Source: Conidiobolus incongruus B7586 (Eukaryota; Entomophthoromycota; Entomophthoromycetes; Entomophthorales; Conidiobolaceae). Taken from it: DNA of 15,289 bases. Each line of letters opens with the position of its first letter. Within the stretch, counting starts at the first letter, position 1. A program made the position numbers and the translations under genes. Shown piece after piece: positions 1 to 7,384 of this stretch. Under the pieces are notes generated by a model, which did not search any database, was not told the origin of the DNA, and saw only the letters and a program-made list of their open reading frames with translations. The DNA is taken from assembly GCA_000697335.1 (NCBI GenBank), contig JNEM01012063.1, positions 1-15,289 on the forward strand, in the 5' to 3' direction.

Positions 1-171
1 TATAATTAACTTATTATTATATTTTTAGGTGATAATAATATAATAGTTATAAAGTAGTTTTTTATCTTTTTTGAAATACTTAGCTTTTTTATTAAATTTA
101 TTAAAATATATCTTTGTTTCATTAAATTAAATAACCTTACTCTAATTAGTTTTAGTTTAACTTTAGTATTG

Positions 172-191
172 ATATTTAAACTCTCATTTAA
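172..191 (+). repeat. Possible left terminal inverted repeat of the mariner remnant
   Basis: The sequence ATATTTAAACTCTCATTTAA matches the reverse complement of 1851-1870 (ATATTTAAATCTCTCTTTAA) if two single-base gaps are allowed. The pair brackets the transposase at 602-1453 and would give an element of about 1.7 kb. A TA follows the right copy at 1871-1872, as mariner insertion into TA predicts, but TG rather than TA precedes the left copy. The match rests mainly on a shared CTCTC core in A/T-rich sequence, so chance is a serious alternative. Confidence 0.25.
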
Positions 192-343
192 TTTTATAAT
201 AAAACATTTTTTATTAAAGGTGTTTTTTCTTAAAATATAAGTATTACCTTAAATTTAAAGAAATAAGAGATTTTTTAATTTCTAATTTTTCAAATATATT
301 ATTAGTTTAAAATAAATAAATATATATAAAGTTAATAGGAAAT

Positions 344-365
344 TATATATATATATATATATATA
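344..365. repeat. (TA)n microsatellite
   Basis: An essentially perfect alternating TA run of about 11 units, embedded in AT-rich DNA. Similar but shorter runs occur at 3857-3872 and 10648-10661. These are ordinary slippage-prone tracts with no sign of function. Confidence 0.85.
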
Positions 366-601
366 ATAATTTTTTTAATTAAAAAATTAATTTTTTAAAA
401 TTGGTTGTTTAATTTAATCATATTTAAAAAAATAGTGTTTATCAAAAGTCTTTTATTTTAATATCAGTAAAACTTAACCATAAGCCTTTTAAAATTATTT
501 AAAATTTACAAGTAGCTTTTGATAATGAAATATTATTTAAATCAACAATTTATTGCTAGGTAAATTACTTTTAAACTAGGAGAAAAACTATCTAAAACCT
601 G

Positions 602-1453
602 TTAAAATCTAAAAAACTAACTTCAACTGTTACTCTTTTAATTATTAATAAAATAAAAAAATATATTGAAAAACACCTTTTTATTTCAACTAAAGAATTA
701 TCTAAGCATTTTAATATTAGTTTTATAAGTATTTTATATATATTAAAGTTTAAACTTAAATTAATAAATAAAAATATAAAATGGGTATCTTATAATTTAA
801 CTAAAGCTTAAAAAAAATCTAGAGTAGTTATTATTAAACAAAACTTACCAAAATATTATTAGAAGCTTAAACTTTTATAGTGAATAATTACAATTAATGA
901 ATTTTAGATCTCTATGTATAATCCTTTACTAAAACATAAATCAAGATGCTAGATTAAACTAAATTAACCCCTTCTACAAATTCCTTTAAATAAATATTTT
1001 GCTAATAAGTGAATGTTAATTATTATAATAGATTATAATAGCATATGCTATTTTTATTTAATTCTTGAAGGAAAATCAATTAATAGTAAACTTTATATTG
1101 CTTTTTTAAATAAAAGTATTTCTAATTAGTATTCTCAATATAATTTGAGAAGACTTATTATTTTACATGATAATTATAAAATTTATAAATCTAAAGCTAT
1201 AAAAAACTTTCTAATTAAAAATAACTGGAAAAAACTACTATATCTAGTATATTCTTTAGATTATAACCTATGTGATTATAATTGCTTTTGGTAATTAAAA
1301 AACCAGCTTGTAGGAAAGAAAATTTTGACAGGAAAATTTAATTGGTTTGTAAAACATCAAATTTCAATCTTTAATAAAAAGAATTGTTTTTTAGGTGTTA
1401 GATCTTTATTAAAAGTATAGTAAAAAGTTATTAGTAATAAAAGAAACTATTAA
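602..1453 (+). pseudogene. Decayed mariner (Tc1/mariner, D34D) transposase
   Basis: This is a fossil of a cut-and-paste DNA transposase. In one register (codons starting at 602, 605 and so on) the mariner landmarks appear in order. An HTH-like stretch, STKELSKHFNIS, starts at 686 (compare STRELAEELGIS in intact elements). A WV..LT..QK..R-like segment starts at 782. A TINE segment at 890 corresponds to TGDE, with the first catalytic Asp now Asn (codon 896). LILEGKSINS begins at 1058, HDN at 1166, and SLD..LCDY at 1253 corresponds to SPDLAPCDY. Asp codons at 1169 and 1274 are separated by exactly 34 residues, the mariner D34D spacing. About 12 in-frame stops occur (809, 860, 878, 881, 905, 950, 965, 1010, 1127, 1292, 1418, 1421), and I see no frameshift over 850 bases. 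Stops sit where relatives carry Trp (905, 950, 1418), Gln (809, 1421) and probably Arg (881). It cannot encode a working enzyme. The N-terminus before 602 is not recognisable. Confidence 0.85.
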
Positions 1454-1850
1454 ATTTATATTATATATTTATTTTTATATATTTTATATTAAAATATTTA
1501 TTTATTTTCAATCACAAAAAATTCCCATTATTAAAAATATAGAGTAATAGTATTTATTTTAATATAAAATATATATAATAATATTAATATTAATTAATAT
1601 TCTTATATAATCTTATAATTCTTATTGTATTTCTATAATAATATTATATTTACTTATATTAATTAATTTAAAATATATTTTTTATTATATTTATCTATAA
1701 TTTTAATATATTTAAGTTTTAGTTTAAGTGTTTTTTTAATTTTTTTTAATAACCCTAGCTATAATAAATTAATTAATATTAATAGTTTTAACAATCTTAT
1801 AAGTTGATTTATTTTTATTATAAAGTTGATTAATATATAAATAAACATTT

Positions 1851-1870
1851 TTAAAGAGAGATTTAAATAT
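1851..1870 (-). repeat. Possible right terminal inverted repeat of the mariner remnant
   Basis: This is the partner of 172-191, in inverted orientation, and it is followed directly by TA at 1871. If real, about 400 bases of very AT-rich sequence lie between the end of the transposase and this terminus, longer than in typical 1.3-kb mariners. That needs either later insertion or expansion of A/T tracts, or means the repeat is spurious. Confidence 0.25.
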
Positions 1871-2465
1871 TATAATATTAATTTTAAAATATTAACTTAA
1901 TAGTTTTATAATATATATAATATAACAAAAGAAAAAATATATATATAAGTTTTGTTATTTATATCTATTTAACTTTTAAACCCACAAATTTATAACTCAC
2001 CTTAATTAAATTTTAGGTTTTGATATATTGAGCAATATCTATTAAATATAATCAAATATAATTGGTTATAATCAACTAATATAGGTAAACTATATATTTT
2101 AATTTAAATTTATTTAATTAAGAATTGTTTAAGATATAAGTAAATATATAAGTAATTTTGATTTTATAACTTACTTTTACAGGCTAGTGTATATATAATA
2201 TTGTAAATTAAAAAATTTATTATTTTTTCTTTTTTAAACTAATATATATATTAATATTATATTATTTTATATTCAATTATTTTTAACTTTATATTAAAAT
2301 TTTGTTTATTAAAAATTTTTTCAAAATTTATTAATATATTTAAATTCCAAATTTTAATATATTTTAAATAAAATCAACTTAATAAATATAATATTTGAAT
2401 ATACTTAAGATTTATTTAATATAATTCTTTTTGAATCCAAATATTTTTAATTATTTGAATTAATA

Positions 2466-2495
2466 AAAATATTATTAAAAGTTTAATAATATTTT
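2466..2495. repeat. 14-bp perfect inverted repeat with 2-base loop
   Basis: Bases 2466-2479 pair perfectly with 2482-2495, leaving only AG (2480-2481) as the loop. All pairs are A-T. Even in DNA this AT-rich, a 14-bp arm is longer than I would expect by chance in 15 kb on a rough hand estimate. It could extrude as a cruciform or be a trace of a small foldback element. Confidence 0.8.
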
Positions 2496-4974
2496 GAAAT
2501 TTTAATAATCAAATATTATTTTTATTATAAAATTAGAATAGAGATGTTAAAATATTGATAGAGGTAATTTATATATAAAGCAATATTAATATAGTATATT
2601 AACTTATATTTAAATAATCATCTTTGAAATTAATAAACAGTATATATCAAACTATACAATTTTACGATATTATATATTCGAATATAATGATATATATAAT
2701 AATCTTTAATATTTATTCAATATTATAATTAATGACTTTTTATATTTATTATATTTGATTAATTTACAATTTGAAATTACTAAACTATCATTTAATTTTT
2801 TGATATTTTGAAATTTTAAAAATAAAATACACTGTTATATAAATATAGTTATTGAATTAAGATTTCATTTCAAGTGCTATGATAATAATTATTGTTAAAA
2901 AATTCATCATTGACTTCATTCTTTGAAAGTCAATTAATAGTTTATTAATTTCTAAAATGAATTATTGAATATCAATCTGGATTAATAAAACTATTTTATA
3001 CGCTTTTATTTCAATGAATCAAAAATATTTCAATTGAATATAGTGAAAATTTTATCAAATTAAATTTTAAAAAATTTTAAATTCAAAGTGAATAGAAATT
3101 CTGTTTTTGATTTTAGAAAGTAATTTAACCATGGTCAAATATATAATATTATCACTTTATTTAAATTGTAAAAATTATTGCTTTAATAGCTTTATAGTTT
3201 TATTTATTAAAAATGGATTTCCTAGGATATAAATATTAGTAAATAAAGCTATTAGAATTTTTTCATAATATATTAATTGAAGTAATTAATTATATTCAAA
3301 ATTTAACCAAATTTGAAATTATAAAATATAAAATAAAACCAATCACACTATTCAAGAATTAAAATATAACAAAATATATAATCCTAAATTACATAAAGTA
3401 AATATAATTCTGGAATTGTTTTTAATATAATTATAATTAATTTCTTAAAAAATCAATATATAAAATTGGTTAATTATTTAAAATATAACATTATTCTATT
3501 ATTTTGAATTAAAAGTTCTTTCAAGGCTTAGAAATTTGGATAGTTTTTTTGATAAATTATGTAAGGGTATAATATTAATACATTGTTATAAGTTCTGTCT
3601 ATATAGAATCAAATTCTTTCAAGTATAGCTCTCAAATATCACATATCTTATGCTTAAATATATAATTGTTGTATATTATTAAAACTATTGTTGATTTCAA
3701 TTTAACTACTAATATACAGATTGAGAATATTGGAATTCAAAATATATAACATCAAATTTATCAGTGGATAACATATACGTAACATTATATTATATATAAA
3801 TATTATATCTAGGCCATTGATTATAAAATGGAAACAATTAATATAATATAGTTTCAATATATATATATATATTGCATCCACATTTTGAATATAAAGATGA
3901 ATACAATATTTTGTAAATCACAAATAATTTATTCAAAATATTTTTGATAATTTATGATAATTGCATCTATATTTATTAGATATTTAGCAGGTATTTACAA
4001 AAAATGATAAAACTTGTAAAGTTATATAATAGGTTATAGTTATTTGTTGTTCGACACTGGATTTGAAGCTATAGGAAAGTTTCAAACTTAATTCAGGTAT
4101 ATATTGATTATATGTCTAATGCACATCTTTAACAAACTATATACTTAATATTAAGAATATTCTTAATTAATTTAGGTGACAAAATGAATTTTATGTATAA
4201 TTAACAGATTTCAAAATATTAGTAATTTTGACTCCGAAATTTTTATAACATGAAATTGAATGGCTTGAAAAAGTATATTTCTATAAAGTGAATAAAAATA
4301 AAATATTTAAAACAGTTTTTTGAATTTAGTAATAATTATCTATGATTATCTTGATAGAAATATAATATTAGACTTCTTTATTGATATTTTTATTTTTTTG
4401 ATTTACTAAAATTTAATCAATTAGATATTAAAAAAAATATTAATTCAGAGTAATATCTTATCTAGAATGGCTGGTAAATTGAATGCAATAATAATATAAA
4501 GGATTTTATTTTTATAGGTAAAATATACTCTAATATAATTTTCGACTATAATATAAAAAATTTGAATTTTTCGTATCATAGTTCAAAATACTAGAATGTC
4601 ATTTCATTAAAATATTCACATCAATCGCATATAATTGATTTGAGTCCTTATATATATTAATTAATGAGATGATTACAATTTTTATTAGGATTATAAGTTG
4701 TGAATAAATAATCTGCTTCAACTTTCAAGATAGTATTGAATCAAAATAAATTAAACTCAATATAATTAATACACCAATCCTAATATCATAATTTGAGTTC
4801 GAAAATATCGATAAACAATTTATGAAAGATCCAAATCAACTCTACCTCTTATTAGATTAAAATGAAAAAATCAAAATATTTTTTAAGCACATACTATTCA
4901 AACAAATACCAGACAAACTATAAAATAACTATAATCATTACAATTGAAGGTCTTCAAAATTTGTATTGAATCAA

Positions 4975-5018
4975 TAAGTCCCGAAAAATTTCAAAAAAAA
5001 AATTTAAGTGGGACTTAA
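4975..5018. repeat. Two overlapping, mutually exclusive hairpins
   Basis: TAAGTCCC (4975-4982) is the exact inverse of GGGACTTA (5010-5017), giving an 8-bp stem with four G-C pairs around a 27-base A-rich loop. The right arm also takes part in a compact palindrome, TTAAGT-GGG-ACTTAA (5004-5018). The two folds compete for the same bases, an arrangement also seen in RNA switches, but there is no evidence here that the DNA is transcribed. Confidence 0.7.
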
Positions 5019-5073
5019 GATTTGATTATATAAAACGATTTTTGAGGGATAGTGAATAATCAATTAAGTTATA

Positions 5074-5090
5074 TGAATCCATCGGATTCA
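5074..5090. repeat. 7-bp hairpin with 3-base loop
   Basis: TGAATCC (5074-5080) and GGATTCA (5084-5090) are perfect inverted copies separated by ATC. Three of the seven pairs are G-C, which is unusual against the local base composition. Confidence 0.75.
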
Positions 5091-5544
5091 AAATATTATG
5101 AATGATAAAAACTGAACCGCAAGAGTAAACCAATCACTGCAAATATTCTTTTAACCAATGGATATAGTCACAAAACTATCAATATGCTAAGTAAATATAT
5201 GGAATTTGCCAAAATTGACAATCTGAACATACCGACAATATGTGAAAATTTTCTTCAGTATGGGAAAATTGTAACTGGTTAATTATTCATATGATTATTT
5301 ATTATGGTCAAAATTTTACAGATAAAGGATTAGGTGATTATAACTTGAAAGAATTGATAGTGATAAAGTTGGATCATATAAAGATAGATAAGCAATTTTA
5401 TTGATATATTTATTTTTTGTTTAATTTACAAAGTTTGCACTATTAATTAAAGTTTTAAATCTGAAATCAACTTTTACATTAATTTCATAGAGTGCATAAA
5501 ATTGAATTATTTAATTTAAATAAATTTAAATAAAATATCAGACC

Positions 5545-5588
5545 AGATTCGGAATCTTATTCCTTTATTAGTTCGAAATTAGCGAACT
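5545..5588. repeat. Cluster of three short palindromes
   Basis: Within 44 bases there are AGATTC-G-GAATCT (5545-5557), the overlapping GGAAT-CTT-ATTCC (5551-5563), and AGTTCG-AAATTAG-CGAACT (5570-5588). A further one, TGTTTG-CTA-CAAACA, lies at 5705-5719. The third resembles a tRNA T-arm in stem and loop size only: the loop lacks the conserved T-loop bases and no acceptor or anticodon stem surrounds it. Confidence 0.65.
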
Positions 5589-6271
5589 TAACAAAGTCTA
5601 TATTAACTCTAATAACTGTATTTTTATTTCATAAATGTCTCTCACTAAGTGATATAAATTTGAATTGACTGAAAATTAACCCAAATTTCGTTAAATTAAG
5701 ACTATGTTTGCTACAAACACATGCATATTTCTTCATTAACTTGCTGAAAGTTTATATTGTAATTACATTACCAGACCCATTCTCTAATTGAAGCATTAAA
5801 ATCCTAAAAAATTTTCAAAAAAATCCAATTTTAGTCATGATTAATATTACCTAAAGGATATTCATTAACTATATAATAGCACTACTTTTGTTAATACCTG
5901 AATGCATATTTAAAAGAATTTTATGATGGTTCACCTATTCCTATTACAAATTAATAAGCTTATCAGATGCAGTATAAGTTACAGTAATTAGAATCAACTA
6001 AAATCAATATCAAGTTTAAAGCAAACTAATTAGCATCAATCAACAAGCATTCATAATCAACAGATAGGCCCTTTATAGCTACTATTGTAAAACATCCAAA
6101 AGGTTCTTTGATTCTATTTAAATGTACAGTGGATGAGAATTCACAAAAAATTTCTATTTAAACAAACATCACAATGCAAAAAAACTATAAATAAATTGGC
6201 CAATAGTGACTCAATAGAAAATTTGAATCATATGACATGAATTTATTAAAATCTAGTTTTTTCAAAAAGAG

Positions 6272-6291
6272 GGAGATTCAAGAAAATCTCC
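6272..6291. repeat. 7-bp hairpin GGAGATT/AATCTCC
   Basis: Bases 6272-6278 and 6285-6291 are perfect inverted copies with a 6-base loop. Three pairs are G-C. It lies just inside the first member of the degenerate repeat family. Confidence 0.7.
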
Positions 6292-6666
6292 AAATTGTCC
6301 AATCATAATCATTCGGACGATATATAAATTTTAATGTATCTAAATTTAGAAATATCAAAAATTAATTTTTTTAAATAAATAATTGACAAATTGGGCAACT
6401 TTCTCTACCGAAAAAAGTCCAAATTCTTGTTAAATATTCCAATTCTAGACCTTTTTTGACAATTTGCATAATTTGAATAATTAAAATTAATATTTTTTAA
6501 TAAATAAAAAAGTATATAGATAAAAAATATACATAATAATATTTTTTTTAAAAATAAATACACTAAACTCATGAAATAATTTAGGTTATTTTATTTAAAA
6601 TATGAATACATTTGATGAAAATAGTTGATTTAAATTCAATATATTTTTAATTAGAATATATATGAA

Positions 6667-6724
6667 ACAAGTATTATTAATTTTATAGCAATAGATTAAA
6701 TCTATTAAAAATAATAATACTTGT
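6667..6724. repeat. 58-base near-continuous hairpin element
   Basis: ACAAGTATTATTA (6667-6679) pairs perfectly with TAATAATACTTGT (6712-6724). Inside it, after one A/A mismatch (6680/6711), TTTT (6681-6684) pairs with AAAA (6707-6710). A five-base bulge on the left (6685-6689, ATAGC) follows, and then AATAGATT (6690-6697) pairs perfectly with AATCTATT (6699-6706) around a single-base loop. In total 25 base pairs consume nearly the whole segment, and pairing stops abruptly at both outer ends. This could be a tiny foldback transposon or MITE, a cruciform-forming site, or the template of a small hairpin RNA. No duplicated target site is evident at the ends. It lies about 660 bases beyond the 3' end of the transporter gene. 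Confidence 0.8.
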
Positions 6725-7006
6725 AAAATAAGTTTAAATAATATTCAATTAATCATGAATGATATAACCGAAATTAATTATAATTATTAAATTATATATT
6801 TAGATTACTATACTAATATTTTTAAATACAAAATGATAAAAGAAATGGTGATGACATAAAACAATCCTAAAAAAAGTCAAATTTTATAATAATTTAATAA
6901 AAAAATATATATCAACTTGTCAAACTTTCCAAAACTAAATAATTAATTTAAATGTAGTATCAATTTAAAACACATGCTTTATATGCAAAATGAACAACTG
7001 AAAAAA

Positions 7007-7047
7007 TTTGCCAAATATAGGATTAGGCAAAATAATTCCAAGTGGAA
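7007..7047. repeat. Two adjacent hairpins
   Basis: TTTGCC (7007-7012) pairs with GGCAAA (7026-7031), and directly after it TTCCA (7036-7040) pairs with TGGAA (7043-7047) around a 2-base loop. The first overlaps a member of the degenerate repeat family. Confidence 0.65.
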
Positions 7048-7147
7048 AAGTACGATTATTTATAGTGGATACTTTGGCGATTTGATTTTAATAATACTAG
7101 AATATAATCTAGTTAGCATTTTTAGTTGTAAATTGGGGTTATTCAAC

Positions 7148-7171
7148 TAATTTGAGAAATAATTTGAGAAA
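7148..7171. repeat. 12-bp tandem duplication
   Basis: TAATTTGAGAAA is present twice head to tail (7148-7159 and 7160-7171) with no mismatch. It is a small recent duplication about 210 bases past the transporter's stop codon. Confidence 0.9.
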
Positions 7172-7285
7172 ATAAGATAGGATAACTTATAAGTAATGAA
7201 AGAAATTGAATTAATGAATTGAAGAGATAATTCTAAAGAAAATCAAAATTGTTAGTTTAACAATATTAAGTGGAAATATGTACTA

Positions 7286-7291
7286 TTTATT
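7286..7291 (-). promoter_or_regulatory. Possible poly(A) signal AATAAA of the transporter gene
   Basis: Read on the gene's strand, AATAAA occurs about 95 bases after the stop codon. The position suits a cleavage signal, but AATAAA is common by chance in DNA this AT-rich. Confidence 0.3.
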
Positions 7292-7384
7292 AAATAGAAA
7301 ACTGGGAAGTGATATTAGGGTTAATAATAACATAACACCTTCCTGAGGATAAATTAAAAATAATTAGGTGATTTTTAAGTTAAA

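Larger units (their letters stand above)
1..600. other. Low-complexity AT-rich intergenic DNA, no gene seen
   Basis: This stretch is almost entirely A and T, with a hand count of about 7% G+C in the line at 301-360. Stops are dense in all frames and I recognise no coding fragment. It holds a TA dinucleotide run near 344-365 and the possible left terminal repeat of the mariner remnant at 172-191. The part from about 540 to 600 lies just upstream of the first recognisable transposase codons and may include its degraded N-terminus, but I cannot align it. Confidence 0.6.
1454..4900. other. AT-rich intergenic DNA, no gene recognised
   Basis: No open frame of useful length and no recognisable protein fragment was seen on either strand. 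Composition changes along the stretch. Up to about 2.4 kb it is nearly pure A/T with few C residues (about 8% G+C in the line at 1681). Beyond that, words such as TTGAAT and ATTCAA become frequent and G+C rises to about 18% (line at 3001). It holds a 14-bp palindrome at 2466-2495 and an (AT)8 run at 3857-3872. I cannot say whether the part after 2.4 kb is drifted transposon DNA or old genic sequence. Confidence 0.55.
4900..6250. other. Intergenic stretch with raised GC, no open gene
   Basis: Hand counts give about 32% G+C in the line at 5101 and about 28% at 5701, clearly above the flanking DNA but below the gene. No frame stays open beyond about 50 codons. Reading through stops around 4681-5410 gives protein-like strings, but G is spread about equally over the three codon positions, so I do not call a gene. 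The stretch is notable for many short hairpins with G-C pairs (4975-5017, 5004-5018, 5074-5090, 5545-5563, 5570-5588, 5705-5719). It may be an old degraded gene or element, or simply less mutated intergenic DNA. Confidence 0.45.
6249..7047. repeat. Degenerate ~20-30-bp repeat family in both orientations
   Basis: A core of the form CCGAAAAAAGTCCAAATT at 6408-6425 (+) recurs with a few changes at 6998-7016 (+, CTGAAAAAATTTGCCAAAT) and, inverted, around 6249-6266 and 6443-6460. The first two sites face each other across 6249-6425, and the arms 6387-6417 and 6451-6475 form an imperfect inverted repeat (CAAATTGGGCAA against CAAATTATGCAA, then the A-run). The pattern fits remnants of a small inverted-repeat transposon family (MITE-like). 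The alignment was done by eye, and A-runs inflate it. Confidence 0.35.

Noticed and set aside
602-1453. A reassigned genetic code (TAA/TAG as Gln, TGA as Trp, as in some ciliates) to explain the open-looking transposase
   Set aside because: TAG stands at conserved Trp positions (905, 950, 1418), which a Gln reading would not explain, and the transporter uses only CAA/CAG for Gln and TGG for Trp and ends at TAA. Mutation to stops fits better.
1750-1760. Telomere-like ACCCTA, and AGGGTTA near 7317-7322
   Set aside because: Each occurs only once; there is no tandem array.
4681-5410. Protein-like strings when stops are read through, for example around 4801-4900 and 4946-5220
   Set aside because: Without stops any AT-rich DNA looks open. 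A hand tally showed G about equally frequent at all three codon positions, a register change is needed near 4940, and no family was recognised.
5570-5588. T-arm-like stem-loop, possible tRNA
   Set aside because: The loop lacks the conserved TTCRA bases, and no acceptor, D or anticodon stems are found in the surrounding bases.
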